DNA from: Burkholderia sp. D-99
Lineage (GTDB): Bacteria; Pseudomonadota; Gammaproteobacteria; Burkholderiales; Burkholderiaceae
DNA length: 64,000 nucleotides
Direction of reading: 5' to 3'
Assembly: GCF_011605345.1 (NCBI RefSeq)
Contig: NZ_JAAOXM010000001.1
Span: 372,001 to 436,000, forward strand
The notes below the pieces were generated by a model, which had not been told where the DNA came from, ran no database searches, and was given only the letters and a program-made list of their open reading frames with translations. Made by a program: the position numbers and the translations under genes. Below, piece after piece: positions 1 through 9,220 of this stretch. Within the stretch, counting starts at the first letter, position 1. Every line of letters begins with the position of its first letter.

Positions 1-3000
1 TCACGTGCGCCTGCGCCTTGCTGCGCACCGTGTAGCGGGTCGCGTCGGTCGTCACGGTCACGCCGAGTCGGTGCACGCCCGTGCCGACCTTGATCTCGCC
101 GAGGCCGTAGCGGAACGCGGGTTTCGACAGGTCGACGAACGCGGTCGGCGCTTCATAGTGACGGCCTTCGCGCCAGAACGCGCGCGCCCATTCGACCGGC
201 GCCTTCCAGCCCCACGTGAAGAACGAGTACCACGGCACTTCGCGAATCCGGCCGCGCAGCGCGAGCACCGACACGTAGACGTTCGGCCCCCACGTGTCGC
301 CGACCTTCAGGTCGACCGTCGGGTTCTTGCCGTTCAGCTCGACGATGTGCGTTTCCATCACGCCGCCGCGCTCGACCGCTACCAGCGCGGTCGCGTAGCG
401 GAACGGCATGCGCACCTGGAAGCGGGCGGTTTCGCCCGGTTCGTACGAGGTTTTCTCCGGGATCACGTCGATCCGGTCGGTGTTGTCGCCGCCGAACCAG
501 AGTTCGTCCTCGCGCGTGACCCACACCGATGTCGATGCATTCGACGTGCGGCCGTCGCCGTCCTTGGCAACAGCGATCAGCTGCACGTTGCCGGCCTGTT
601 CGAGCGTCGCGTCGCAGGCCATGCGGCCCTTGTCGTCGGTCTTGCCCGAGCACAGCACACCGAGGTCGCGCGTGTCGCTCTTGTTGTCGTACGCGTAGAA
701 GCCGCCGACCATCCGCTTGCGCGACGACGTCGTGATGCGCGCGACGCCCTTGATCTCGATCGGCACCGACGCGCGCGGCTTGCCTTGCAGGTCGACCGCC
801 AGCGCCTGCACGGGCACGCGCTGGCCGACCGATACCCAGCGGCCTGCCTTGACGCCGGCCACCACCGCGGCCGGCCACAGGATCGTGTCGCCGCGAATCG
901 TCTGCACTTCGCCGTTCGGATCCGCGAACGTCGCTTCGAGCGCGATGCGCTTCGGTGCGTCGACGTCGGGCAGGCCTTTCAGCGTGACCGAGCCCGCACC
1001 GTTGCGGTCGAGCGTCAGCGGCAGCTTGTCGGCGATCAGCTTCGTCGCGTCGGGGTCGTTGTTCGACGACGACGCGTTGTCGCCGTCCTGCGAATCGTCG
1101 TCGGCATTGCCGTCGCTCGTGTCGGGGCGATACGGCGTGAAGCTGAAATCCTCGAAGCGATCCGCGAACGGTGGCGATGCCCACTTCATCAGCGCCGACA
1201 CCTGCACCGGCAGGTTCGATGCGCCGCCACCCGACACGTAGTCGATCTGCACCGCGAGCGGCGCTTCCTTCACGGCGACGAGCGGGCTCTTCTGCGCGTC
1301 GCGCGCGCCGATCGATCCCTTCAGCACCGGCAGGCGGAACGCCTCGACGCGGAAGCTGCCGCTGTAATAGGTGGCGGTCGGCGCGTCCTCCGGGCCGCCT
1401 TCGAGCTCGACGCTGTATTCGCCGAGCTTCGCGGCGGCCGGCAGTGTGAACTGCGAGTCCGCGCTGTGGTCGGCCGCCCACGTGAGCGGCAGCTTGTAGG
1501 TCTGGCCCGTGCCGAGATGGCGGATCGTCACGCGCGTCGGGTATTGCGACGGAAACGCGAGGCTCTGCAGCGTTTCGGTGCGGATGAAGTGCTTCATCGA
1601 CACGGTTTCGCCCGCGCGCAGCAGCGTGCGATCGAATACCGTATGCGCACGCACGGTCGGTGCGCTGTCGGTGTCGGTCGGCACGTTGAAGCGCCACGAT
1701 TCGATCCCGCGGTTCCAGCCCGAGCTGACGAACGCCATGTCGGGGCCCGTCTTCGGATCGTTCACGCGGGCCGACACGAAGTAGTCGTCGAAGCGTTGCT
1801 CCGAGTCGGACGAACTGCAGGCGCGCTTCGATTCGAACGCGCCGTCGATCTTCAGCAAACCCTGCGCATCGGTCTTGCCGGACGCGATCTCGTCGCCGTT
1901 GCAGTCCGACACGCGGATCTGCGCATTCGGCACGGGCTTGCCTTTGTCGAGCGTCGTGACCCACACGAGGTTGTTTTCGCGGCCCTGTTTCAGGTGCACG
2001 CCGAGGTTGGTGACGAGCACCGTGGTGCGCACGTACATGCTCGACGGTTTCGCCAGCAGCGAGCGGCCGAGCGCGGGCGACGCGAGTTCGAGCACGTAGA
2101 AGCCGGGCTTGTCGATCGGCACGCCGACGACTTCGAACGGGCGCAGTGCCTTCGGGTCGGCCTTCGGCAGCGTCAGCGCCTGCACGCCCGGCTGGCCCTT
2201 GAGCAGGGTCAGCGAGCGCACGTCGATGCGGCGATCCTTCGGCGCGGGCGCCTTTTCGCCGGCTTCGCGCGGCACGTAGACGGGGTGCTGGCCCTTGCGT
2301 TCGAGCAGGCCCGGAATCTGGCTGTCGATCGAGCCGGCCGTCATCGACCAGTTGTCGAAGCGGTCGACGGTGCGCATCCACTGGCGAATCGCCGTGTCGT
2401 CGTCGACCTTCAGGTTCGAGAACTGCGCGCCCTGGGTGTTCAGGCCGTCGATATGCAGGTCGGCCTCGACGTTGCGCAGCGTGACGGGCACGAGCGCGGG
2501 CGTATCGGGTTCGGCGAAGCGCTCGACGATCCCGAAGGTGCCCGACGAGAATTTCGCGAGCGGCGGCATCGGCGCGGTGCGTGTCGCGAGCGGGAACAGG
2601 TCGGCGTTGGACAGCGAGCGGTCGGTCACGTCGCGCAGGCCCGACGGCAATTCGATCGTCAGGCCGGCCTGCTCGGGCAGCGGCGGGTTGAACGTGACGG
2701 TGGTGACTTCCTCGCTCTTGTCGTCGGCCGCGAAGGTCGGCGACAGCGAACCGTCAGGGCCGCGCAGCTTGATGGCCTCGGCGTTCTTGCGCGAGATCGG
2801 TGCGTTGAACGACAGCGTGAGCGGGCGCAGCGGCGTGCAGGGGGCCTTCGCGTTCTCGCGTTCGCACGAGAAGCTCGCGGCGAACGGTGCGCGTACGGTG
2901 AAATCGAAGCGCCGTTCCGTTTCGTTCGGGATCCCGCTCGGGCTCGTGACGCCCTTGCCATACACGAGCTGCATCTTTGCGCTCGCCGGCAGCGCCTGCG

Positions 3001-3664
3001 CGCACGAAAGCGTCAGCACGCGCGCGGCATCCTTCTTCAGCCCGAAGTGATCGAGCAGTGCGTTGCGCGCATCGTCGTCGGCGGCCGTGACGGGAATGCG
3101 GTTGCCGATGCCGGCCGCTTCGCACCAGATGTTCGCGAGCGCCGAGCGCGGTTCGGCCGGGCCGTTCAGCTTCAGCACGAATATCTGCCGTTCCTCGATC
3201 TCGCGCGAGCCGGGCCGTACGTTCACCGGGAACGGGCCGCCCGTCTGGAACGTGAAGCGGCGCGGGCCGCTGGCCGCGTTGCCGGCGACCGAGCGCAGCG
3301 TGTCGTTGAGCGCGACCGAGCAGCGCACGCCGGGCGGCAGGTCGTTTTCGAAATCGTAAACCCAGGTCTTGTCGTCGAGCCAGTGACCCTGGCCGCGCGC
3401 GGCCGTGGAATCGTTGCAGGTGACGCGCGCGGGATTCGGCGCGGAGGCCGAGCCGAACGCGACCATCGGTTCGTCGAACTTGACGACGCTCTGCCGGACT
3501 TCGGTGACGGTGCCTTGCGGCGACACGCTCACCGTGCGCGCCGCGAGTGCATGCAGCGACAGTGCCGTGGCGCCGCCGAGCGCCGCGACGGCGCCGATGC
3601 GCCAGAGCAGCCGGGTGGTGTGGTGGAGTCGTTTCGCTTTGTTGTGTTTGTCGTGCTGCTTCAT
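1..3664 (-). CDS. Bacterial alpha-2-macroglobulin family protein (3' part outside window)
   Basis: The frame read from ATG 3664 is open for 1221 codons to the window edge without a stop, so the gene is truncated by the window. The N-terminus (MKQHDKHNK..., basic, then a hydrophobic stretch ending ALA-A at about residue 40) is a signal peptide or membrane anchor without a lipobox cysteine. Further in there are repeated macroglobulin-type beta domains: an MG2-like stretch near residue 560 (VTNLGVHLKQGRENNLVWVT), an MG3-like stretch with FDRTLLRAGETV near 665, and a bait-region-like part near 1000-1100. The family (YfhM/YfaS) is about 1500-2000 aa; the thioester CxEQ motif, if present, lies outside. 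Such proteins are periplasmic protease traps, often encoded beside pbpC. An AGGG stands 13 nt before the ATG. Divergent from the glucose dehydrogenase operon. Confidence 0.88.
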   Translation of the reverse strand, partial: MKQHDKHNKAKRLHHTTRLLWRIGAVAALGGATALSLHALAARTVSVSPQGTVTEVRQSVVKFDEPMVAFGSASAPNPARVTCNDSTAARGQGHWLDDKTWVYDFENDLPPGVRCSVALNDTLRSVAGNAASGPRRFTFQTGGPFPVNVRPGSREIEERQIFVLKLNGPAEPRSALANIWCEAAGIGNRIPVTAADDDARNALLDHFGLKKDAARVLTLSCAQALPASAKMQLVYGKGVTSPSGIPNETERRFDFTVRAPFAASFSCERENAKAPCTPLRPLTLSFNAPISRKNAEAIKLRGPDGSLSPTFAADDKSEEVTTVTFNPPLPEQAGLTIELPSGLRDVTDRSLSNADLFPLATRTAPMPPLAKFSSGTFGIVERFAEPDTPALVPVTLRNVEADLHIDGLNTQGAQFSNLKVDDDTAIRQWMRTVDRFDNWSMTAGSIDSQIPGLLERKGQHPVYVPREAGEKAPAPKDRRIDVRSLTLLKGQPGVQALTLPKADPKALRPFEVVGVPIDKPGFYVLELASPALGRSLLAKPSSMYVRTTVLVTNLGVHLKQGRENNLVWVTTLDKGKPVPNAQIRVSDCNGDEIASGKTDAQGLLKIDGAFESKRACSSSDSEQRFDDYFVSARVNDPKTGPDMAFVSSGWNRGIESWRFNVPTDTDSAPTVRAHTVFDRTLLRAGETVSMKHFIRTETLQSLAFPSQYPTRVTIRHLGTGQTYKLPLTWAADHSADSQFTLPAAAKLGEYSVELEGGPEDAPTATYYSGSFRVEAFRLPVLKGSIGARDAQKSPLVAVKEAPLAVQIDYVSGGGASNLPVQVSALMKWASPPFADRFEDFSFTPYRPDTSDGNADDDSQDGDNASSSNNDPDATKLIADKLPLTLDRNGAGSVTLKGLPDVDAPKRIALEATFADPNGEVQTIRGDTILWPAAVVAGVKAGRWVSVGQRVPVQALAVDLQGKPRASVPIEIKGVARITTSSRKRMVGGFYAYDNKSDTRDLGVLCSGKTDDKGRMACDATLEQAGNVQLIAVAKDGDGRTSNASTSVWVTREDELWFGGDNTDRIDVIPEKTSYEPGETARFQVRMPFRYATALVAVERGGVMETHIVELNGKNPTVDLKVGDTWGPNVYVSVLALRGRIREVPWYSFFTWGWKAPVEWARAFWREGRHYEAPTAFVDLSKPAFRYGLGEIKVGTGVHRLGVTVTTDATRYTVRSKAQAHV

Positions 3665-3968
3665 CGCTCGATTGCCCTCGGAGGGAAGCTTTCTGTTTGA
3701 TTGCACGCGATTCTAACCGACCGACATCTGCGCGCATCGCGCCGCACAGTGTGCCGTCGACGTGCGACACTGACGTGCGTGCCGCAACTTTGTCGCGCCG
3801 ACGATACAAAAATGCAGCGAAATGTCGATTGTCTCGGATTGCGGAACATTTAATGGACTATAAAAAGATTGTTCGTTCCGATTTGTGCGCGTACATTTCA
3901 GGTCCGCGCCAATGTTTGAGAAATATCAAGCGTGGTTTTCCCGAATCCGGTGTTCGAGAGAAGGAAAC
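3665..3968. other. Divergent intergenic region, A2M / FAD-GDH operon
   Basis: These 304 bases separate two divergent genes and must hold both promoters. The part around 3790-3910 is clearly more AT-rich than the flanks (for example GGACTATAAAAAG near 3855), but I could not fix a well-spaced -35/-10 pair. No gene is seen here. Confidence 0.6.
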
Positions 3969-4475
3969 ATGCACAACGACAACACTCCCCACTCGCGTCG
4001 TGAAAGCGACGCAACCGCAAGCGGTATCACGCGGCGTCAATGGTTGCAGGGCGCACTGGCGCTGACGGCGGCGGGCCTCACGGGCTCGCTGGCGTTGCGG
4101 GCCCTGGCCGACGATCCCGGCACCGCGCCGCTCGATACGTTCATGACGCTCTCCGAAGCATTGACAGGCAAGAAGGGGCTGAGCCGCGTGCTCGGCCAGC
4201 GCTTCCTGCAGGCCTTGCAGAAGGGCTCGTTCAAGACGGCCGACAGCCTGCCGCAACTCGCCGGCGCACTCGCGTCCGGTTCGCTGAATCCCGACCAGGA
4301 AACACTCGCGCTGAAGATTCTTGAAGCGTGGTATCTCGGCATCGTCGACAACGTCGTGATTACCTACGAAGAAGCATTAATGTTCAGCGTCGTATCCGAT
4401 ACGCTCGTGATCCCGTCGTATTGCCCGAACAAACCCGGCTTCTGGGCCGAAAAACCGATCGAGAGGCAAGCCTGA
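3969..4475 (+). CDS. FAD-dependent glucose dehydrogenase, gamma (small) subunit
   Basis: This 168-aa protein belongs to the gluconate 2-dehydrogenase subunit 3 / sorbitol dehydrogenase small-subunit family. It acts as export partner (hitch-hiker chaperone) of the catalytic subunit: residues 21-28 read TRRQWLQG, a twin-arginine motif followed by the hydrophobic stretch ALALTAAGLTGSLALRALA, so the folded gamma-alpha complex should leave by the Tat route. The start at 3969 follows AAGGAAAC and gives exactly the length known for the B. cepacia FAD-GDH gamma subunit, which it resembles almost residue for residue from memory. Its TGA overlaps the next ATG by one base (TGATG), implying translational coupling with the alpha subunit. 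Confidence 0.95.
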   Translation: MHNDNTPHSRRESDATASGITRRQWLQGALALTAAGLTGSLALRALADDPGTAPLDTFMTLSEALTGKKGLSRVLGQRFLQALQKGSFKTADSLPQLAGALASGSLNPDQETLALKILEAWYLGIVDNVVITYEEALMFSVVSDTLVIPSYCPNKPGFWAEKPIERQA

Positions 4476-6094
4476 TGGCCGATACCGATACGCAAAAGGC
4501 CGATGTCGTCGTCGTCGGGTCGGGTGTCGCAGGCGCGATCGTTGCACACCAGCTCGCAATGGCGGGCAAGTCGGTGATCCTGCTGGAAGCCGGCCCGCGC
4601 ATGCCGCGCTGGGAAATCGTCGAGCGCTTCCGCAATCAGGTCGACAAGACCGATTTCATGGCGCCGTACCCGTCGAGCGCATGGGCGCCGCATCCGGAAT
4701 ACGGCCCGCCGAACGACTACCTGATCCTGAAGGGCGAGCACAAGTTCAACTCGCAGTACATTCGCGCGGTGGGCGGCACGACGTGGCACTGGGCCGCGTC
4801 GGCGTGGCGTTTCATCCCGAACGACTTCAAGATGAAGACCGTGTACGGCGTCGGCCGCGACTGGCCGATCCAGTACGACGACCTCGAGCATTACTACCAG
4901 CGCGCCGAAGAGGAACTCGGCGTGTGGGGCCCGGGCCCCGAGGAAGACCTGTACTCGCCGCGCAAGGAGCCGTACCCGATGCCGCCGCTGCCGTTGTCGT
5001 TCAACGAGCAGACGATCAAGAGCGCGCTCAACGGCTATGACCCGAAGTTCCACGTGGTGACCGAGCCGGTCGCGCGCAACAGCCGCCCGTACGACGGCCG
5101 GCCAACCTGTTGCGGGAACAACAACTGCATGCCGATCTGCCCGATCGGCGCGATGTACAACGGCATCGTGCACGTCGAGAAGGCCGAGCAGGCCGGCGCG
5201 AAACTGATCGACAGCGCGGTCGTCTACAAGCTCGAGACCGGGCCGGACAAGCGCATCGTCGCGGCGATCTACAAGGACAAGACCGGCGCCGACCATCGCG
5301 TCGAGGGCAAGTACTTCGTGATCGCCGCGAACGGTATCGAGACGCCGAAGATCCTGCTGATGTCCGCGAACCGCGATTTCCCGAACGGCGTCGCGAACAG
5401 CTCCGACATGGTCGGCCGCAACCTGATGGACCATCCGGGCACCGGCGTGACGTTCTACGCGAACGAGAAGCTGTGGCCGGGCCGCGGCCCGCAGGAGATG
5501 ACGTCGCTGATCGGTTTCCGCGACGGCCCGTTCCGTGCGACCGAAGCCGCGAAGAAGATCCACCTGTCGAACATGTCGCGCATCAACCAGGAGACGCAGA
5601 AGATCTTCAAGGGCGGCAAGCTGATGAAGCCCGAGGAGCTCGACGCGCAGATCCGCGACCGTTCCGCGCGCTTCGTCGAGTTCGATTGCTTCCACGAAAT
5701 CCTGCCGCAGCCGGAGAACCGCATCGTGCCGAGCAAGACGGCGACCGACGCGATCGGCATCCCGCGCCCGGAGATCACGTATGCGATCGACGACTACGTG
5801 AAGCGCGGCGCCGTGCATACGCGCGAGGTCTACGCGACGGCAGCGAAGGTGCTGGGCGGTACGGAAGTCGTCTTCAACGACGAGTTCGCGCCGAACAACC
5901 ACATCACGGGCGCGACGATCATGGGCGCGGATGCACGCGACTCGGTCGTCGACAAGGACTGCCGCACGTTCGACCATCCGAACCTGTTCATCTCGAGCAG
6001 CTCGACGATGCCGACCGTCGGTACGGTGAACGTGACGCTGACGATCGCGGCGCTCGCGCTGCGGATGTCGGACACGCTGAAGAAGGAAGTCTGA
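4475..6094 (+). CDS. FAD-dependent glucose dehydrogenase, catalytic alpha subunit (GMC oxidoreductase)
   Basis: This 539-aa flavoprotein oxidises aldoses such as glucose at C1 in the periplasm and passes electrons to the cytochrome subunit. The FAD-binding Rossmann motif VVVGSGVAGAIVAHQLA is at residues 11-27. Four cysteines, C212, C213, C218 and C222 (CCGNNNCMPIC), form the region reported to hold a 3Fe-4S cluster in the B. cepacia enzyme. The GMC active-site pair is visible as H476 (NNHITGATIMG) and N519 (VGTVNVTLT). Residue numbering agrees with the published enzyme. It has no signal peptide of its own and depends on the Tat-bearing gamma subunit. It sits between the gamma subunit (1-nt overlap) and the cytochrome (2-nt gap). 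Confidence 0.96.
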   Translation: MADTDTQKADVVVVGSGVAGAIVAHQLAMAGKSVILLEAGPRMPRWEIVERFRNQVDKTDFMAPYPSSAWAPHPEYGPPNDYLILKGEHKFNSQYIRAVGGTTWHWAASAWRFIPNDFKMKTVYGVGRDWPIQYDDLEHYYQRAEEELGVWGPGPEEDLYSPRKEPYPMPPLPLSFNEQTIKSALNGYDPKFHVVTEPVARNSRPYDGRPTCCGNNNCMPICPIGAMYNGIVHVEKAEQAGAKLIDSAVVYKLETGPDKRIVAAIYKDKTGADHRVEGKYFVIAANGIETPKILLMSANRDFPNGVANSSDMVGRNLMDHPGTGVTFYANEKLWPGRGPQEMTSLIGFRDGPFRATEAAKKIHLSNMSRINQETQKIFKGGKLMKPEELDAQIRDRSARFVEFDCFHEILPQPENRIVPSKTATDAIGIPRPEITYAIDDYVKRGAVHTREVYATAAKVLGGTEVVFNDEFAPNNHITGATIMGADARDSVVDKDCRTFDHPNLFISSSSTMPTVGTVNVTLTIAALALRMSDTLKKEV

Positions 6095-6096
6095 CC

Positions 6097-7374
6097 GTGC
6101 GGAAATCTACTCTCACCTTCCTCCTCGCCGGCTGTCTCGCGCTGCCGGGCCTCGCACGCGCGGCCGATGCCGCCGATCCGGCGCTGGTCAAGCGCGGCGA
6201 ATATCTCGCAGTCGCGGGCGACTGCATGGCATGCCACACCGCGAAGGGCGGCAAGCCGTTCGCGGGCGGTCTCGGCATGCCGATCCCGATGCTCGGCAAG
6301 ATCTATACGAGCAACATCACGCCCGATCCCGAGACGGGCATCGGCAACTGGACGGCCGAGGACTTCGAGCGCGCGGTGCGCCACGGGGTGTCGAAGAACG
6401 GCGACAACCTGTATCCGGCGATGCCGTACGTGTCGTACGCGAAGATCAACGACGACGACGTGCAGGCGCTGTACGCGTACTTCATGCACGGCGTCGAGCC
6501 GGTCAAGCAGGCGCCGCCGAAGAACGAGATTCCCGCGCTGCTGAGCATGCGCTGGCCGCTGAAGATCTGGAACTGGCTGTTCCTGAAGGACGGCGCGTAC
6601 GAGCCGAAGCCGGCGCAGAGTGCCGAGTGGAACCGCGGCGCGTATCTCGTCCAGGGTCTTGCCCACTGCAGCACGTGCCACACGCCGCGCGGCATCGCGA
6701 TGCAGGAGAAGTCGCTCGACGAGACGGGCGGCAGCTTCCTGTCGGGTTCGGTGCTCGCGGGCTGGGACGGCTACAACATCACGTCCGACGCCAACGCTGG
6801 GATCGGCGGCTGGACGCAGCAGCAACTCGTCCAGTACCTGCGCACCGGCAGCGTGCCGGGTCTCGCGCAGGCGGCTGGCCCGATGGCCGAGGCGGTCGAG
6901 CACAGCTTCTCAAAGATGACCGAAGCCGACATCGGCGCGATCTCGACGTACATTCGCACGGTGCCGGCCGTCGCCGGTGGCGACGCGAAGCAGTCGCGCT
7001 CGTCGTGGGGCAAACCGGCCGAGGACGGCCTGACGCTGCGCGGCGTCGCGCTCGCGTCGTCGGGCATCGATCCGGCACGGCTGTATCTCGGCAACTGTGC
7101 GACCTGCCACCAGATGCAGGGCAAGGGCACGCCGGACGGCTATTACCCGCCGCTGTTCCACAACTCGACGGTCGGCGCACCGAATCCGACCAACCTCGTG
7201 CAGGTGATCCTGAACGGTGTACAGCGCAAGGCCGGCAGCGAGGACGTCGGGATGCCGGCGTTCCGCCACGAGCTGTCGGATGCGCAGATCGCCGCGCTGA
7301 CGAACTACCTGACCGGGCAGTTCGGCAATCCGGCCGCGAAGGTGACCGAGCAGGACGTCGCGAAGCTGCGCTGA
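6097..7374 (+). CDS. FAD-glucose dehydrogenase cytochrome c (beta) subunit, tri-haem
   Basis: This 425-aa exported cytochrome is the electron-transfer and membrane-associating subunit of the dehydrogenase. It starts with GTG 6097, two bases after the alpha stop, and has a Sec signal peptide (MRKSTLTFLLAGCLALPGLARA). Three haem-c attachment motifs are visible: CMACH (C43-H47), CSTCH (C191-H195) and CATCH (C334-H338), as in gluconate/alcohol dehydrogenase cytochromes. Electrons go from the FAD/Fe-S alpha subunit through the haems to ubiquinone or an oxidase. Length and motif placement equal those of the B. cepacia FAD-GDH beta subunit. Last gene of the tight three-gene operon. Confidence 0.95.
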   Translation: MRKSTLTFLLAGCLALPGLARAADAADPALVKRGEYLAVAGDCMACHTAKGGKPFAGGLGMPIPMLGKIYTSNITPDPETGIGNWTAEDFERAVRHGVSKNGDNLYPAMPYVSYAKINDDDVQALYAYFMHGVEPVKQAPPKNEIPALLSMRWPLKIWNWLFLKDGAYEPKPAQSAEWNRGAYLVQGLAHCSTCHTPRGIAMQEKSLDETGGSFLSGSVLAGWDGYNITSDANAGIGGWTQQQLVQYLRTGSVPGLAQAAGPMAEAVEHSFSKMTEADIGAISTYIRTVPAVAGGDAKQSRSSWGKPAEDGLTLRGVALASSGIDPARLYLGNCATCHQMQGKGTPDGYYPPLFHNSTVGAPNPTNLVQVILNGVQRKAGSEDVGMPAFRHELSDAQIAALTNYLTGQFGNPAAKVTEQDVAKLR

Positions 7375-7542
7375 TGCGGCGCGCGACGAAGCAGGGCGAT
7401 AACTGACAAGAGGAGGAGCACTGCACATCGGGTTGTTGCAGAGCGGGGCGGGCGGCGCAGGCAGCCACCCGTCCTGGTTCATTCGCAATCCGGTGCGCCG
7501 GGCGTGTTTGCGCCATGCGCATCGCTTTCGTTGATCGACACC

Positions 7543-7962
7543 ATGACACCGAATCAACCGTTTCTCGCGTCCCAGCGCGATGTGCTGCTGCTGCTTGCCC
7601 GGATCCTGCTTGTGATCCTGTTCGTGATGTTCGGCTGGAAGAAGATCGTCGACTTCCCCGGGACCATCGCGTTCATGGGTTCGGAGGGCGCGCCCGCGCC
7701 GATCATCTCCGCCGCGATCTCCGTCGTGATGGAGCTGTTCGTCGGGATCGCGATCCTGGTCGGCTTCCAGACGCGCCCGCTCGCGCTGCTGCTGGCGCTC
7801 TATACGATCGGCACCGGCATCATCGGCCATCACTACTGGACGATGACGGGCGGCGAGCAGATCAACAACATGATTCATTTCTACAAGAACATCGCGATCT
7901 CCGGCGGCCTGCTTTCGCTTTGCGCAGCGGGCCCCGGGCGTTTTTCGATCGATCGCGGATAA
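7543..7962 (+). CDS. DoxX family membrane protein
   Basis: This 139-aa protein has four hydrophobic segments and the DoxX signature: an N-terminal LARILLVILFVMFGWKK (R and FGWKK), MELFVGIAILVGFQTR in the middle, and a C-terminal HFYKNIAISGGLLSL. DoxX proteins are small inner-membrane proteins; members are linked to thiosulfate:quinone oxidoreductase or to redox stress, but most are uncharacterised. ATG 7543 was chosen because the next residues lead straight into the first helix; no clear Shine-Dalgarno stands before it. It lies 168 nt after the glucose dehydrogenase operon on the same strand, so co-transcription is possible but not shown. Confidence 0.85.
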   Translation: MTPNQPFLASQRDVLLLLARILLVILFVMFGWKKIVDFPGTIAFMGSEGAPAPIISAAISVVMELFVGIAILVGFQTRPLALLLALYTIGTGIIGHHYWTMTGGEQINNMIHFYKNIAISGGLLSLCAAGPGRFSIDRG

Positions 7963-8025
7963 ACAGACCCTGGGCGCGCGCATGGGGCACGTGCTGGAAG
8001 GTCGAGACTCCGAGGGGGCATCATT

Positions 8026-9132
8026 TTGCGACTCAAACATTTCGCATGGCTGATCGCGGCCGCCACACCGGCGGCCGCTTTTGCACAGACGAGCGTGACG
8101 CTTTACGGCCGCGTCGACGGCGGCATCGAATACCTGAACCACATCGCGAAGCCGAATGGCGGCAGCGGGACCCGCTGGAGCGCCGAAAGCGGCGACTGGG
8201 GCACCAGCATGTTCGGGCTGAAGGGCATCGAGGATCTCGGCGGCGGGCTGTCGACGGTCTTCGACCTGGAAACCGCGTTCCAGGTGATGAACGGCCAGAC
8301 GGGCGGCGGGCGCATGTGGTCGCGGCGTGCGTATGTCGGGCTGAAGAGCAACACGTGGGGCCAGCTGCAGGCCGGCCGCAACCTGTTCATCGACAGCGAC
8401 GGCGTGTGGGAATTCGACCCGTTCGTGCAGCAGGCGTTTTCGTCGGCGTCGCTCGTGCGCGGCCGCAACTGGCAGCAGACCAGCAACAACATCGAGTATC
8501 ACAGCCCGGTGATCGGCGGCTTCGACGTGCAGGCGCAATACGCGTTCGGGAACCAGTCGCGCGGCTTCAACTACGGCGCGGCCGACGACTTCGGCCGCTC
8601 GGACGGGATCATGATCTCGTACCACTCGCCATTGCTCGATGTGCGCGGCATCTACGATGAATTGCGCGACAACAACGGCAAGTTCAGCAACATCTTCACC
8701 GCGTCGCGCGAGTATTTCGTCGGCGCGAACGTCAAGGTGTCGAAGTTCAAGATCCAGGGCGCGTATACGCACTACCAGGCGCCGGACAGCCCGGCCGGTG
8801 TGGCCGATCGCGCCGATCACTACTGGCTCGGCGCGACCTATTCGGCGACGCCGCAATGGGCCGTGACGGGCGGCGGTTACTACGTGAAGGTGGGCGACGG
8901 CGGCGGCGATGCGTCGCATGATCCGTCGGGGCACGCGATGATGTACGTGCTCGGCACCACGTACAACCTGTCGAAGCGCACGTTCCTGTATGGCACGGTT
9001 GCGTATGTACGCAACGGCGGCAACTCGAACTTCTCGCTGCTCGCGACGCCGCGCGATGCGACATCGGGGACAAGCCCGATGACGGGCGAGTCGCAGACGG
9101 GCGCGTATGTGGGGATGATGCATACGTTCTGA
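8026..9132 (+). CDS. Gram-negative porin (outer-membrane channel)
   Basis: A 368-aa outer-membrane trimeric porin of the Burkholderia OmpC-like family. The reading starts at TTG 8026, preceded by GAGGGGGCAT; a Sec signal (MRLKHFAWLIAAATPAAAFA) is followed by the classic mature start QTSVTLYGRVDGGIEYLNH. Typical features are FGLKGIEDLGGGLSTVFDLE near residue 63, the long aromatic-rich strands, and a C-terminal phenylalanine (GMMHTF) required for Bam-dependent insertion. It would allow diffusion of small hydrophilic solutes. It follows doxX by 63 nt but is closed by its own hairpin terminator (9159-9193). Confidence 0.93.
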   Translation: MRLKHFAWLIAAATPAAAFAQTSVTLYGRVDGGIEYLNHIAKPNGGSGTRWSAESGDWGTSMFGLKGIEDLGGGLSTVFDLETAFQVMNGQTGGGRMWSRRAYVGLKSNTWGQLQAGRNLFIDSDGVWEFDPFVQQAFSSASLVRGRNWQQTSNNIEYHSPVIGGFDVQAQYAFGNQSRGFNYGAADDFGRSDGIMISYHSPLLDVRGIYDELRDNNGKFSNIFTASREYFVGANVKVSKFKIQGAYTHYQAPDSPAGVADRADHYWLGATYSATPQWAVTGGGYYVKVGDGGGDASHDPSGHAMMYVLGTTYNLSKRTFLYGTVAYVRNGGNSNFSLLATPRDATSGTSPMTGESQTGAYVGMMHTF

Positions 9133-9158
9133 GCGGCGAAGGTATACGACTTGTACAC

Positions 9159-9193
9159 AACAACGCACGGGCGGTTGCCGTCCGTGCGTTGTT
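9159..9193. terminator. Bidirectional hairpin terminator between porin and cysteine hydrolase
   Basis: AACAACGCACGG (9159-9170) pairs perfectly with CCGTGCGTTGTT (9182-9193) around an 11-nt loop. It stands 26 nt after the porin stop and 27 nt before the end of the convergent gene, and is flanked by GCGTTTA on one side. It can serve both transcripts. Confidence 0.75.
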
Positions 9194-9220
9194 GCGTTTA
9201 CGGCGCGTGGCAGGCGCCGG

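Noticed and set aside
5..3700. Very long plus-strand open frame opposite the alpha-2-macroglobulin gene
   Set aside because: Arg/Ala/His-rich translation with no domain; it is the mirror of a high-GC minus-strand gene whose own frame reads as clear macroglobulin domains with a signal peptide.
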